A stretch of 64,000 nucleotides of DNA, from NCBI RefSeq assembly GCF_004791165.1, contig NZ_SRUZ01000004.1, positions 124,001-188,000 on the forward strand, in the 5' to 3' direction. This DNA is from Mesorhizobium sp. M8A.F.Ca.ET.218.01.1.1. GTDB lineage: Bacteria; Pseudomonadota; Alphaproteobacteria; Rhizobiales; Rhizobiaceae. Positions 50,157 through 59,864 of the stretch are shown piece by piece; positions within the stretch are counted from its first letter, which is position 1, and the number at the start of each line of letters is the position of its first letter. The notes beneath the pieces were generated by a model that did no database searches, had not been told where the DNA came from, and saw only the letters and a program-made list of their open reading frames with translations. The translations under genes were made by a program, and so were the position numbers.

Positions 50157-50335
50157 ACTTTGCCGCCGCCGACACAGCAGCCTGAATCCGGCCGTTGGCG
50201 ATATTGCAGGCGCGCTACACAAGTTAACGTCGGTAACGCGTTGCATCTTGCCACAATCGAAGGCTAAGCACGCTCGGCTTCGGCCATTGGGGGTGAGCGG
50301 CGATCAAGTCGCGCCCTTTTGAGGAGATGACTGAC

Positions 50336-50602
50336 ATGAAGAAGTTTTTGCTCGTTGCCGTCGGGCTGGCGGTGCTTGCCGGTTCGGCCTGTTCAAAGGC
50401 GCCGGAATGCACGACCGAGATCGCAACCAAGAAAGCGCAGGACATGGCCGCCGCGCTGCAGGAGGCGATCACCAAGGACCCGTCCAAGGCGGCTGACCTG
50501 ACCGCCAAGGTCCAGGCGGTGACGACCAAGTATCAGGGTTCCACGACCTTGGCCGACGCCTGCAAGGCCTATGACGAGGTGACCGCCGCGATCAAGGGCT
50601 GA
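50336..50602 (+). CDS. Small exported protein, possible lipoprotein
   Basis: An 88-residue exported protein. A signal helix (KKFLLVAVGLAVLAGSAC) ends with a Cys in GSAC, near but not a perfect lipobox, so lipid attachment or normal cleavage are both possible. The mature part is helical with the pattern KAPECTTEIATKKAQDMAAALQEAI. The GAGGAG ribosome site at 50321-50326 directly abuts the ATG at 50327 and has ideal spacing to the ATG at 50336, so I choose the latter. The function is unknown. Confidence 0.82.
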   Translation: MKKFLLVAVGLAVLAGSACSKAPECTTEIATKKAQDMAAALQEAITKDPSKAADLTAKVQAVTTKYQGSTTLADACKAYDEVTAAIKG

Positions 50603-50621
50603 CGCCCGGTTCGTTTGTTTC

Positions 50622-50656
50622 AAAGGAGGCGGTGGCGATGGGCTGCCGCCTCTTTT
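50622..50656 (+). terminator. Terminator after the small exported protein gene
   Basis: AAAGGAGGCGG (50622-50632) pairs with CCGCCTCTTTT (50646-50656) around a short loop; TTTGTTTG follows. It lies about 20 bases after the stop at 50602. Confidence 0.75.
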
Positions 50657-50725
50657 GTTTGGGGGTATCCCAGCAATGCCAAGAACCATCCGGAATTGCT
50701 TAAAGAAATGGAGGCGGGGTGCGCC

Positions 50726-51277
50726 TCAGTTCGGCGTGATGGAGCCGACTTCGACGGCATCGACTCGCTTAAGGCTCATGCCGATCACCGGCACCAGTTG
50801 GTCCTGAACGCGCACGGCGACCGTCACCGTCATCGAATTGTCGTCGGGAATGCGTGCCTGCATGACGCCGCGCAGCTGGTTGCGGTTGATGGTGAAGACC
50901 ACCTTGCGGGCGTCGACGACATTGCCGCCGATGATATCGAGCCCGGCACCGGCCGAGCCGCCCATGAAGGAACCCTTGTAGTCGCGGCCGTTGCGCTCGA
51001 TCTTGGCCGACATCGGCTGGGTGAACATGCCGACCCGGCAGCCGCCGTCAAGCGTCATGCCCGTCTTGCCGTCGGGGGTGGAGCCGGTGAAGCTGCAGTT
51101 GAATTTCGTGCCCTTGTACTTGCCGGCGACGATTTCGCCGGGGCCGACCCACTTGCCTTCGGCCGACTGGAAAAACTGCTTGTCCGGCTCTCCGGCGCAA
51201 GCCCCGGAGGCAATACCGGCGACTGCTGTGATCGCCGCCGCCAGGGGCAAGATGCTGGACAGAATTACGCTTTTCAT
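50726..51277 (-). CDS. Exported protein of unknown function
   Basis: A 183-residue exported protein. The signal (MKSVILSSILPLAAAITAVAGIASGACA) is followed by EPDKQFFQSAEGKWVGPGEIVAGKYKGTKFNCSF, which resembles the Rhizobiales proteins of this class, with GGCRVGMFTQPM and SMKR-type hydrophobic strands later. Mature protein is mostly beta. I do not recognise a family or an active site. The ATG at 51277 is preferred over GTG 51286 (three residues longer). It lies between two small genes and has no obvious partner. Confidence 0.75.
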   Translation of the reverse strand: MKSVILSSILPLAAAITAVAGIASGACAGEPDKQFFQSAEGKWVGPGEIVAGKYKGTKFNCSFTGSTPDGKTGMTLDGGCRVGMFTQPMSAKIERNGRDYKGSFMGGSAGAGLDIIGGNVVDARKVVFTINRNQLRGVMQARIPDDNSMTVTVAVRVQDQLVPVIGMSLKRVDAVEVGSITPN

Positions 51278-51401
51278 CGACGACACCCGGCAACAACGAG
51301 GCTGTTTGAAACCGGTTTGACCATGAAGAAGATTGGTTAATGCTTCGTCACCTCAGGGGCCTCGAAAGCGCAATCCCATCGTGCCGCGAAAGAGGCGCTC
51401 G

Positions 51402-52487
51402 TCATTTGTCGGGTGCGTTTGTTTCGGCGTCTTTCCTTGTCGCAAACGACGTCAGCGCGGCGAGGAAATCGCCCAGTCCCGGGCGCTTGGCAGCGCTGAA
51501 GGGCAGGGGGCGCGCCGTCTCCATGGCGGCGATGCCGATGCGCGCCGTCATCATGCCGTTGACGACGCCTTCGCCGAGCTTGGCCGAGAGGCGCGCCGCC
51601 AGGCCGTGGCCGACGATCTGTTGGACAAAGCTGTCGCCGACGGCAATCGAGCCGGTGACCGCCAGATGCGCCAGCACACTGCGCGCCAGGCGGAAGAAAC
51701 CCAGCGTTCCGGGTCGTCCGCCATAGAGTTCCGACAGCCGGCGGATGAGGCGCCCGGCCTCAAAGACGACATAGGCGACGTCGACGAGCGCGCGCGGGCT
51801 CACCGCCGTCACCAGCGAGACGCGCTTGGCGGCCTCGAGGACCATCACCTTGGCCCTGGCATCGAGGGGGCCGAGGATTTCCGCTTCCGCCAGGCGTACC
51901 AGACTGGCGCCGTCGATGATCTCGCCGCGCAATTCGGCCAGCGCGCGCCGGCCGGCCGCGGTCTCGGGTTTGGCCGCGACAAAGGCCGACAGTTCATCGA
52001 CCACAGATCGCGCCGCTTTCGGATCGTCACGCGCGATGGCGTCGAGGGCTCGCTTTTGCAGCTTTTCGACCTCGGCGAGCCGGGCGATCGCCAGGGATTC
52101 GCGAATCAGGATCACCAGAAGCGCCAGCAACGCTGTCGCCGCCATGCCGGCGGCGAGCCAGCCCAGCCATTCGGCGCGGGCAAAGAGATCGCGTATCAAC
52201 TGGTCGGTCCACAGGCCGACAGCCAGCGAAACCAGCACGCCGAAGGCGCCAAAGAAGATGCTGCCGAGAACCGAGCGTTTTCGGGGGGCGACCGACGGCG
52301 ACGGCTCGGCGGCAATAATGTCCGGTTCGTCGAAGACGTCGACCTCCGCCGGGATGACCAGCGCCACATCGGCCTTCACCGAGCGTGGTTTGCGCGACGG
52401 TTCGGCCTGGCGGGCTCGTGGCGCGTCTTGTTTCGCCGCGGCTTCCGGCTCGATACGGAATGCCGCCGGTTTGCGGGGCGCTGTCAT
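51402..52487 (-). CDS. ycjF: YcjF family membrane protein (TIGR01620, DUF697)
   Basis: A 361-residue membrane protein. After a Pro/Ala-rich cytoplasmic lead (to ~residue 70), two transmembrane helices follow (SIFFGAFGVLVSLAVGLWTDQLI and AAGMAATALLALLVILI), then the DUF697 domain with SPRALVDVAYVVFEAGRLIRRLSELYGGRPGTLGFF. In E. coli it is the partner of the YcjX GTPase in the Psp stress regulon. Its ATG overlaps the stop of ycjX by four bases (ATGA), so they are coupled. Confidence 0.92.
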   Translation of the reverse strand: MTAPRKPAAFRIEPEAAAKQDAPRARQAEPSRKPRSVKADVALVIPAEVDVFDEPDIIAAEPSPSVAPRKRSVLGSIFFGAFGVLVSLAVGLWTDQLIRDLFARAEWLGWLAAGMAATALLALLVILIRESLAIARLAEVEKLQKRALDAIARDDPKAARSVVDELSAFVAAKPETAAGRRALAELRGEIIDGASLVRLAEAEILGPLDARAKVMVLEAAKRVSLVTAVSPRALVDVAYVVFEAGRLIRRLSELYGGRPGTLGFFRLARSVLAHLAVTGSIAVGDSFVQQIVGHGLAARLSAKLGEGVVNGMMTARIGIAAMETARPLPFSAAKRPGLGDFLAALTSFATRKDAETNAPDK

Positions 52488-53962
52488 GCCAAATGGTCTC
52501 CGATCAGGAACTGCAGGGCACGGTCGAGCCGGATATGCGGCAGCGACAGCGTGACGCCTTCGGCCGTGCGTTCGAGTTTGGGCGGACGGAACCGGACGAA
52601 GCGGATTGCCGGGTCTGTGGAGTCCTGCCTGTGGTCCGGTCCCGAAAGATCGAAAACAGCATCAATTTTTTCCGGTAAATCACCAGGAAATATAGCTGTT
52701 TCCGTCTTTCCGTCGAAGGTTTCGCCATTGATCTTCTCGCCGGCGATCGGCGTGCCGATGATAACAGGCAATGTTTCCCGGCCCTGCTTGACGGTGCCTT
52801 CGCGGGTCGCGCGCACGGCCGCCATCGCGACCACGTCGACATCGGCGCCGGTGAAATTCGCCCGCGCCACGGCGCGGTCGGCCAGGCGCCGCACGATCGC
52901 CTGCAGCCGGTCATGGCTTTCGTGGTGCAGATGATCGGCCTTGGTCGCGGCAACCAGGATGCGGTCGATACGCCGGGAGAAAAGGTCGGTGAGGAAGCTG
53001 CCCCGGCCGGGGCGGAAGCAGTTGAGGATCTCGGTGACGGCGCGCTCCAGGTCGGCCATCGCGCCAGGCCCGGCGTTCAGCGCCTGCATCGCGTCGATGA
53101 GTACGATCTGGCGGTCCAGACGCGTGATATGCTCGCGGAAGAACGGTTTGACGACATGTGTCTTGTAGGCCTCGTAGCGCCGTTCCATCATGGCATGCAA
53201 CGACCCGTTGCGCGCGCGCCTGTCGCCGAGGCCGGCCAGCGGCGCGAAAGTCAGCGCGGGCGAGCCTTCAAGGTCGCCCGGCATCAGGAAACGTCCTGGC
53301 GGCAAGGTCGAAAGCGCTCGCTCGTCGAGCTTGCATGCCTTGAGATAGGCGGCGAAGCTCTCAGCCAGCCGGCGTGCCGTCATTTCGTCGGCGTCGGCAT
53401 TCGGGTCGATTTCCGTCGAGATCGCCCGCCAGGCCCGCGACAGGTCCTCGCGCACCGGCAACGTGGCCATTTCGAGGGCTTCTCGCGAAAAATCGGCGAA
53501 GGATTTGCCGAGCAGCGGCAGGTCGAGCAGCCATTCGCCGGGGTAATCGACGATGTCGACCGACAGCTTGCCCGACGAGAACATACGGTTCCAGCCGGAG
53601 GCCGATTCATATTCGATCGTCAGCCGCAGTTCAGAGATGGCGCGGGTCGAGTCCGGCCAGACGCGATCGTTGACCAGAGCGGCGATGTGGTCCTCGTACT
53701 GAAAACGCGGCACGGCGTCGTCGGGCTGCTGTTCGAGGAAGGCGCGCGCGATACGCCCCGATTTCTGCGCCTCGAACAGCGGCAGGCGTCCGCCGTGGAT
53801 CAGATTGTGGACGAAGGCCGAGATGAAGACGGTCTTGCCCGCGCGGGATAGACCCGTGACACCCAAGCGCAGCGATGGAGAAAAAAGTCCGGTGGCACGT
53901 CCCGACAATGTGTCGAGGGCAATTCTTGCCTCGTCGGTGAAGGTGGTCAGCGATGATGCCAA
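52484..53962 (-). CDS. ycjX: YcjX family P-loop GTPase
   Basis: A 492-residue GTPase. The Walker A loop is GLSRAGKT (37-44) within LRLGVTGLSRAGKTVFISAFVHNL. Characteristic YcjX segments are LSVDIVDYPGEWLLDLPLL, FLMPGDLEGSPALTFAPL and ILVAATKADHLHHESH, where TKAD is the base-specificity motif. In E. coli it is Psp-regulated and associates with YcjF. The start is TTG at 53962 with GAGAG about nine bases upstream; no ATG is available in frame near by. First gene of the ycjX-ycjF pair, 76 bp from sixA. Confidence 0.92.
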   Translation of the reverse strand: MASSLTTFTDEARIALDTLSGRATGLFSPSLRLGVTGLSRAGKTVFISAFVHNLIHGGRLPLFEAQKSGRIARAFLEQQPDDAVPRFQYEDHIAALVNDRVWPDSTRAISELRLTIEYESASGWNRMFSSGKLSVDIVDYPGEWLLDLPLLGKSFADFSREALEMATLPVREDLSRAWRAISTEIDPNADADEMTARRLAESFAAYLKACKLDERALSTLPPGRFLMPGDLEGSPALTFAPLAGLGDRRARNGSLHAMMERRYEAYKTHVVKPFFREHITRLDRQIVLIDAMQALNAGPGAMADLERAVTEILNCFRPGRGSFLTDLFSRRIDRILVAATKADHLHHESHDRLQAIVRRLADRAVARANFTGADVDVVAMAAVRATREGTVKQGRETLPVIIGTPIAGEKINGETFDGKTETAIFPGDLPEKIDAVFDLSGPDHRQDSTDPAIRFVRFRPPKLERTAEGVTLSLPHIRLDRALQFLIGDHLA

Positions 53963-54038
53963 AATATGCTCTCTCGGACTTGCGTCCGCCCGATATAGGC
54001 GGTGGAACCCGGCTTTGAAATGGCGCTGGACATCGGCA

Positions 54039-54542
54039 TCAGAGATCGGCCGGTGTCAGGAAGGCTTCGAGATAGCCCGCTCCCTGGGCCGCTTTCGCCA
54101 GATTGCCGGGGAAACGGACGACGGCGAGGCCCGAGGTCGGAAAGCCATGATTGAGCATTGCCCGCTCCGTCTCGCCACCATCGCCCGACACCGCCATGGC
54201 GAGATCCTCCGTCATCGGGTTGTGGCCTATGACCAGCAACGAGCCGGATCCGCCATGATCCCGGACGAGCCGGAGATAGCCGGCCGCGTCTTCGCTGTAG
54301 AGTGTGTCGAAAAACAGCACCTTGCCCGTGTCCGTCTGACCGGCCAGTCCCTCGAGCGTTTCCCTGGCGCGTTTGGCGTTGGAGCACAGCGTCAGGTCCG
54401 GCACATAGGAACGGGATCGCATCGCGGCCCCCATCTTTTCGGCATCGGCGCGGCCGGATGCGTCGAGCGGACGATCGAAATCACGCATGCCCGGCAAGGC
54501 CCAGCCGGCCTTGGCGTGTCGCAACAGATAAAGCCTGCTCAC
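54039..54542 (-). CDS. sixA: Phosphohistidine phosphatase SixA
   Basis: SixA removes phosphate from phosphohistidine in HPt-type domains and related phosphotransferase proteins. The 167-residue product is a histidine phosphatase: the catalytic RH motif is LLRHAKAGW (H9), and the later GHNPMTEDLA carries the second His. The family-typical short length and lack of a signal peptide fit SixA. The start GTG at 54542 has an excellent GGAGG site four bases upstream. It is divergent from dksA over 277 bp. Confidence 0.9.
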   Translation of the reverse strand: MSRLYLLRHAKAGWALPGMRDFDRPLDASGRADAEKMGAAMRSRSYVPDLTLCSNAKRARETLEGLAGQTDTGKVLFFDTLYSEDAAGYLRLVRDHGGSGSLLVIGHNPMTEDLAMAVSGDGGETERAMLNHGFPTSGLAVVRFPGNLAKAAQGAGYLEAFLTPADL

Positions 54543-54819
54543 TCAACCTCCAATGACGCCCGAAAGCCGAAGTCCTGCCGCGATTAGCCACGAGAAAAGC
54601 ATCGCGCACAATGGTGCACGTTCTTCGGCGCGGCGAATCACTTGCGGGGGCAAGCGGCGAAGATCGTCCTACTTTCGCCATCGAAACAGATCTATCCCGC
54701 TCCGGGGAAGGCTGCGGGCGCACTTTAACAATTGCGTGAGCCGGTGGCTGATTGCGCTTGTGCAGGCGTCTGGCGGCGAATATATAGGCGCCAAATTTGG
54801 GGCTGTTTGGGTGAGTCGA

Positions 54820-55236
54820 ATGAACGACATCGTTACCGCCGATTACGTACCCTCCGAAGACGAGCCGTTCATGAACGAACGGCAGAAATCCTACTTCCGC
54901 CTAAAGCTCGTCACCTGGAAAAATGACATTTTGCGCGAAGCGCGCGAAACCCTCGAAATCCTGCAGCAGGAAAACGCCAACCATCCCGACCTCGCCGACC
55001 GCGCCTCTTCGGAAACCGACCGCGCCATCGAGCTCAGGGCCCGCGACCGTCAGCGGAAGCTCATCTCGAAGATCGATTCGGCACTACAGCGCATCGACGA
55101 AGGCACTTATGGCTATTGCGAGGAGACCGGTGAGCCGATCGCGTTGAAGCGGCTCGACGCCCGCCCGATCGCTACCTTGTCGATCGAAGCGCAGGAGCGG
55201 CATGAGCGCCGTGAAAAAGTCTATCGCGACGACTGA
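54820..55236 (+). CDS. dksA: DksA-type RNA polymerase-binding transcription factor, cysteine-poor
   Basis: DksA binds in the RNA polymerase secondary channel and, with ppGpp, changes promoter choice under stress. The 138-residue product has the coiled coil (about 30-95) with the tip near DLADRASSETDRAIELRARDR and the C-terminal domain with YGYCEETGEPIALKRLDARPIAT. The four zinc ligands of classical DksA are here C100, T103, S121 and A124, so only one Cys is left and zinc binding in the standard way is not possible. The ATG at 54820 is chosen; GTG at 54811 would add three residues. Confidence 0.93.
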   Translation: MNDIVTADYVPSEDEPFMNERQKSYFRLKLVTWKNDILREARETLEILQQENANHPDLADRASSETDRAIELRARDRQRKLISKIDSALQRIDEGTYGYCEETGEPIALKRLDARPIATLSIEAQERHERREKVYRDD

Positions 55237-55258
55237 CAGTAGCGCTGCATCGATTTCC

Positions 55259-55284
55259 AAATGGCCGGTTTTCCGGCCATTTTT
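55259..55284 (+). terminator. Rho-independent terminator after dksA
   Basis: AAATGGCCGG and CCGGCCATTT pair around TTTT, followed by T-rich sequence (ATTTTTGTTCG). It lies 22 bases after the dksA stop. Confidence 0.9.
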
Positions 55285-55363
55285 GTTCGATGTCGCCGCG
55301 CATGCCAAAGCGCGCTTGAACATCGACCGGTTCAATTCACCGGCAGGCCACCCTGGGCGCAAA

Positions 55364-56101
55364 TCATCTCTTCTGGCTTGAGAGTTCGCCCAAAAGCCTC
55401 GTCATTTCATCATCGAGCGACGGCGGCGCCTTGGCTGCCGGTTTGGCCGCCGGACCGCCGGACCGTGGTTGGTCCAGCGAAACCTCGAGTTCCTTCATCA
55501 GCGTGTCGTCGATGCTGTCCTGCGGCGGCGGTGGCGCGTGCCTGACGGCATTGGCATTGGCGGAGCCGTAGGCGGGCAGCGGCGTGACATTGGTCGACTG
55601 ATAGATTTGCGCCGCCGGTTTCGCTGCGGGAGCCGGTGGCGGTGCCGCCGGGCGCTGGCGGGCGGGCCCTGCCACCGGCTGCGGAGCGGGTGGTTGTCTG
55701 GGAGGCGCGGGAGCGGGCTGCGGCGGCCGCGGCTTCGCGACCGGGGTCCCGGCCGCCGGGACAGGCTGCGGGCCGCCATCCCCGGTCAATGCCGGACGGC
55801 GCGGCGCGGCGAGGCGGATGTCGCGTTCGACAACGACGTCGGTCGGGCCGCCGATCAGGAGCAGATGTTCGATGTCGTCGCGTCGCACCAGCACCAGTCG
55901 GCGATGGCTGTCGACGGCGGTGGCGTCCATGACGGCGAGCCGCGTCTTGCGGTTGCGGCCACCGGCGACAAACGTCCCGAAGGTCAGGTTGCGCACGAGC
56001 CTGACGATGATGAGAACGATGACCAGCAGGATCAGCGCCGCGAAGGTCCACAGGAGTGCCGCCGCATAACCGGGGCCCGCCACGCTATCCAGCCACTGCA
56101 T
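55364..56101 (-). CDS. FliO-like membrane protein
   Basis: A 245-residue protein with one N-terminal membrane helix (YAAALLWTFAALILLVIVLIIVRLV), then a small FliO/MopB-like beta domain: TRLAVMDATAVDSHRRLVLVRRDDIEHLLLIGGPTDVVVE. The remaining ~130 residues are Pro/Ala-rich and low-complexity. FliO is an export-gate assembly protein of flagella, but no flagellar gene is near here. So this is either a detached fliO or a FliO-like membrane protein of another use. Confidence 0.8.
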   Translation of the reverse strand: MQWLDSVAGPGYAAALLWTFAALILLVIVLIIVRLVRNLTFGTFVAGGRNRKTRLAVMDATAVDSHRRLVLVRRDDIEHLLLIGGPTDVVVERDIRLAAPRRPALTGDGGPQPVPAAGTPVAKPRPPQPAPAPPRQPPAPQPVAGPARQRPAAPPPAPAAKPAAQIYQSTNVTPLPAYGSANANAVRHAPPPPQDSIDDTLMKELEVSLDQPRSGGPAAKPAAKAPPSLDDEMTRLLGELSSQKR

Positions 56102-56280
56102 TGGTTTCCCCTGATCGGTTTTGGAAAGTGACGCGACACTAGACCGTTGCGACTGGCCACCGCAAGTTGCCTTTCACGCATCGTGAACAGCTTGAAACAC
56201 AGGGAAGGCCGCTCGACATCATTTTTATCTGACATTTGCCGCCCGGGCCTTTTCCGGACTAGGAGAATATGATTCAACCG

Positions 56281-56394
56281 GCTAAAGCGCGTCGCGCTGA
56301 AACGGATTCATGCGACGCGCTTCAGGTCCTTGTTTTTCATGCGTGACGTTTTCCCAAAACCGAAGTCACTTTTGGGCGACATGCATTAGGGGCG
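56281..56394. repeat. RIME-like double-palindrome intergenic element
   Basis: Two inverted repeats in a row. The first has arms GCGCGTCGC (56287-56295) and GCGACGCGC (56312-56320). The second is built around CCCAAAA with CCGAAGTCAC between and TTTTGGG, with outer ATGCGTGACG and GCGACATGC. This resembles the rhizobial intergenic mosaic (RIME) type from memory. It ends about 37 bases before the cckA ATG. Confidence 0.65.
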
Positions 56395-56430
56395 GGTGTC
56401 GGAACCTCGGATTTCACGAGCAGGGGGCAT

Positions 56431-59007
56431 ATGGCCAAGGAAGCGCGCGGCGATTTCTATCCGGTACCGATCGTCGACCAGAATACGCGACCGGGCGCGG
56501 TCACCCGGCTTATCATCTTCATCGTCGTTCTGACGGGCGCGGCCATCGTCTTCGGCCTTTTCCGCGAGCGCCTCGGCGATCCCTTCCTGCTCGGCATGCT
56601 CGGCGTGCTGGCGATGATCGGTGTCGGCTTCCTGTTCGCGACCGCGATCGGCTTCGTGCAGATCACACCGCGCTCGACGGGCGACGAACTGTCCAAGGCT
56701 TTCGTCGATTCGATGGGCCAAGGCCTGCTGGTCACGGACACCAAGGGTCGCGTCGTCTACGCCAACCGGGCTTATGCCGATATGACCGGGGCCACCTCGG
56801 CCGCCGATCTGAAGACCGTCGAAGGATTGCTCTCGGATGTCCCCGAGGCCTCGGTGACCATTTACCGGCTGGCGTCCGGCTTGCGTGACGGGCAGCCGGG
56901 CGATGGCGAGTTCAGGCTGGCGCAATCGATCCGGCCCGGCGCTGAACCGGGCGCCCGCTGGTACCGGGCGCGCGCCCGCGCGTTCAGCGTTCCGGGCCAG
57001 CGGTTGCCGATGCTGGCCTGGCAACTCGCCGATATTTCGCAGGAGCGGGCCGAGCAGGAGCGTTTCTTCCTCGATCTGCAGAAGGCCATCGATCACCTCG
57101 ACCACGCGCCGGCCGGTTTCTTTTCGGCCGATCAGGACGGCCGCGTCACCTACATCAACGCCACGCTCGCCGGATGGCTGGGCATCGACCTTGCCAGCTT
57201 CACGCCCGGCGCCGTCACCTTGCCCGATATCGTTGCCGGCGACGGCATGGCGCTGGTGCGCTCCGTCAAGGCGGATCCCGGCACGACGCGCAATGCGGTC
57301 ATCGATCTCGACTTGACGACGATGACCGGCGAGGCGCTGCCAGTGCGCTTCATGCACCGCGTTTCGGCAAGCCGCGAGGGCGTCGGCGGCCCGACGCGCA
57401 CCATCGTGCTCAACCGTACGCAAGGCGAGGATGCCTCGGCCGATCTGCGCGCTTCGGAAGTGCGCTTCACCCGCTTCTTCAATTCGACGCCGATGGCGAT
57501 CGCCGGTGTCGATGCCAGCGGACGCATCCTGCGCACCAACGCACCTTTTCTGTCGCTGTTTTCCTCGGTCGTCGACCGCGATGCCGTGGATCGCCGCGTA
57601 CGGCTCGACACGGTGATCCATGACCGCGACCGGCCGGCCTTTGCCGCGGCGTTCGAGAAAGCCCGGCAGCGGCAGGCCGATATCGAACCGATCGACACCG
57701 TGCTGCCCGGCAACGAAGAACGGCACATCCGCTTCTACGTCAATGCCGTCGCCGACGGTACCGGCGGCGAAGGGGCCGAGGAATCGGCCATCGTCTACGC
57801 CGTCGAGACGACCGAGCAAAAGGCGCTCGAAGGGCAGATGGCGCAAAGCCAGAAGATGCAGGCCGTCGGCCAGCTCGCCGGTGGCATCGCGCACGACTTC
57901 AACAATGTGCTGACCGCCATCATCATGGCGTCGGACCTGCTTTTGACCAATCACCGGCCGTCGGATCCGTCCTTCCCCGACATCATGAACATCAAGCAGA
58001 ACGCCAACCGGGCCGCCTCGCTGGTCAGGCAGTTGCTGGCCTTCTCGCGCAAGCAGACGCTGCGGCCGGAAGTGCTGAACCTCACCGACGTGCTCGCCGA
58101 TCTCAGGATGCTGCTTGCCCGGCTGGTCGGCAACGACATCAAGCTCAAGGTCGACCACGGCCGCGACCTGTGGCCGGTCAAGGTCGATATCGGCCAGTTC
58201 GAGCAGGTGGTGGTCAACCTGGCGGTCAACGCGCGCGACGCGATGCCGGCGGGAGGCGATCTCACCGTGCGCACACGCAACGTGACCGCCGAGGAGTCCA
58301 AGACCTTCCCGTATCGCGAACTCGCGGCCGCCGACTATGTGGTGGTCGAGGTCGAGGACACCGGCTCAGGCATCGCGCCCGACGTGCTGAAGAAGATCTT
58401 CGAGCCGTTCTTCACCACCAAGGAGGTCGGCAAGGGTACGGGCCTCGGTCTGTCCATGGTCTACGGCATCATCAAGCAGACCGGCGGTTTCATTTTCTGC
58501 GATTCCGAAGTCGGCAAGGGATCGACTTTCCGCATCTTCCTGCCACGTCACATCGCGGAAGCGAAAAAGGCGGCCGAACCCGGTGAAGCACCGGCCGCCG
58601 CGGCAGTCAAACTGGCCGATAGCATCAAGGACCTGTCCGGGTCGGCGACGGTACTGCTGGTCGAGGATGAGGACGCCGTGCGCATGGGCGGCATGCGGGC
58701 ACTGACCTCGCGTGGTTACACCGTCCACGAGGCGTCCTCCGGCGTCGAGGCGCTGGAAGTGTTCGAAGCGCTCGGCGGCAAGGTCGATATCGTCGTTTCC
58801 GACGTAGTGATGCCGGAAATGGACGGGCCGACGCTGCTCGGTGAATTGCGCAAACGCCAGCCGGACATCAAGTTCGTCTTCGTCTCCGGCTATGCCGAGG
58901 ACGCATTCGCCAGAAACCTGCCGGCGGAGGCGCATTTCGGCTTCCTGCCAAAACCGTTCTCGCTCAAGCAACTGGCTACGATCGTCAAGGATGTGCTTGA
59001 ATCTTAG
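56431..59007 (+). CDS. cckA: Cell cycle hybrid histidine kinase CckA
   Basis: CckA phosphorylates ChpT, which passes phosphate to CtrA and CpdR to set cell division timing in alphaproteobacteria. The 858-residue product has two N-terminal membrane helices (about 25-75), PAS-type domains (about 85-430), a HisKA with H488 in [14 protein letters not shown], an HATPase with [14 protein letters not shown] and [13 protein letters not shown], and a C-terminal receiver with D791 in [12 protein letters not shown] and the Lys of LPKPFS. The family order PAS-HK-REC with two transmembrane helices is complete. GGGGG lies about 5 bases before the ATG at 56431. Confidence 0.97.
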   Translation: MAKEARGDFYPVPIVDQNTRPGAVTRLIIFIVVLTGAAIVFGLFRERLGDPFLLGMLGVLAMIGVGFLFATAIGFVQITPRSTGDELSKAFVDSMGQGLLVTDTKGRVVYANRAYADMTGATSAADLKTVEGLLSDVPEASVTIYRLASGLRDGQPGDGEFRLAQSIRPGAEPGARWYRARARAFSVPGQRLPMLAWQLADISQERAEQERFFLDLQKAIDHLDHAPAGFFSADQDGRVTYINATLAGWLGIDLASFTPGAVTLPDIVAGDGMALVRSVKADPGTTRNAVIDLDLTTMTGEALPVRFMHRVSASREGVGGPTRTIVLNRTQGEDASADLRASEVRFTRFFNSTPMAIAGVDASGRILRTNAPFLSLFSSVVDRDAVDRRVRLDTVIHDRDRPAFAAAFEKARQRQADIEPIDTVLPGNEERHIRFYVNAVADGTGGEGAEESAIVYAVETTEQKALEGQMAQSQKMQAVGQLAGGIAHDFNNVLTAIIMASDLLLTNHRPSDPSFPDIMNIKQNANRAASLVRQLLAFSRKQTLRPEVLNLTDVLADLRMLLARLVGNDIKLKVDHGRDLWPVKVDIGQFEQVVVNLAVNARDAMPAGGDLTVRTRNVTAEESKTFPYRELAAADYVVVEVEDTGSGIAPDVLKKIFEPFFTTKEVGKGTGLGLSMVYGIIKQTGGFIFCDSEVGKGSTFRIFLPRHIAEAKKAAEPGEAPAAAAVKLADSIKDLSGSATVLLVEDEDAVRMGGMRALTSRGYTVHEASSGVEALEVFEALGGKVDIVVSDVVMPEMDGPTLLGELRKRQPDIKFVFVSGYAEDAFARNLPAEAHFGFLPKPFSLKQLATIVKDVLES

Positions 59008-59094
59008 GTATTTCCAATGCCGCGCCCCTTGCACAACGCGGTAACAACGCCATGATTATTGGCAATATAGCAGGCGGGCTTGGGGGAGCAGCTG

Positions 59095-59808
59095 TTGACG
59101 CCACACATCGAGGCAAGCAAGGGCGACTACGCCGACACGATTTTGTTGCCGGGCGACCCGCAGCGCGCGGAGTGGATGGCCGGCACGTTCCTCGACACGC
59201 CGCGTTGTGTCAATCGTCGTCGCGGTGCGCTTGGCTTTACCGGCTCGTTTCGAGGCAGGCCCATCAGCATTCAGGCGACGGGTATCGGTGTTTCATCGTT
59301 CCTGATCTATGCGCATGAATTGCTTGATTATTATGGCGCTCGGACACTGATCCGCACCGGTACCTGCGGTGGCCTGAGCGCCGAGGCAAAGCTGCGCAGC
59401 CTTGTGATCTCGCAATCGGCACGGCCTGAAGACACTGAGAACGGCCGGGTCTTTGGCCTTTACGAGGCTGATGTCGGCCCGGATCCGGCGCTGCTCGCTT
59501 GCGCATTGGCCAAGGCAACCGAACTCGGCATCGACCACCACGCCGGCCTGACAGCCTGCACCGACATATTCTACCATCCCGACCCACGTGCCCGCTATGC
59601 CGACGCCAGGGCGCTCGGAGCGCTGGCCGTAGACATGGAAACCAGCGCTCTCTATCGCATCTCGGCGCATTTCGGCGCGAGGGCATTATCGCTGCTGACC
59701 GTGGTCGACAATCTGCTCACCGGCGAACAGACCGACTATTCCGAACGCCAGGAGCTTTTCACCGACATGAGCCGCCTGGCGCTCGAAATTGCCACGGAAG
59801 CGCGCTAG
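59095..59808 (+). CDS. deoD: Purine nucleoside phosphorylase, DeoD type
   Basis: It splits purine (deoxy)ribonucleosides with phosphate. The 237-residue product shows TPHIEASKGDYADTILLPGDPQRAEWMAGTFL at the start, then RGALGFTGSFRGRPISIQATGIGVSSFLIYAHEL, RTGTCGGLS and AVDMETSALYRISA, all DeoD-type. The TTG at 59095 has GGGGGAG seven bases upstream and leads directly to the conserved MTPHI start, so I prefer it to TTG 59080. It stands alone, about 90 bases after cckA. Confidence 0.9.
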   Translation: MTPHIEASKGDYADTILLPGDPQRAEWMAGTFLDTPRCVNRRRGALGFTGSFRGRPISIQATGIGVSSFLIYAHELLDYYGARTLIRTGTCGGLSAEAKLRSLVISQSARPEDTENGRVFGLYEADVGPDPALLACALAKATELGIDHHAGLTACTDIFYHPDPRARYADARALGALAVDMETSALYRISAHFGARALSLLTVVDNLLTGEQTDYSERQELFTDMSRLALEIATEAR

Positions 59809-59864
59809 GCGGCCTCGCGCAACGATCGTTGTTTCATAGCCATCGGCGGCGGCGTGGGTCTTGT

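Noticed and set aside
51402..54542. ycjF-ycjX-sixA as a new stress or defence island
   Set aside because: All three are known conserved families with ordinary spacing; no accessory-region features are present.
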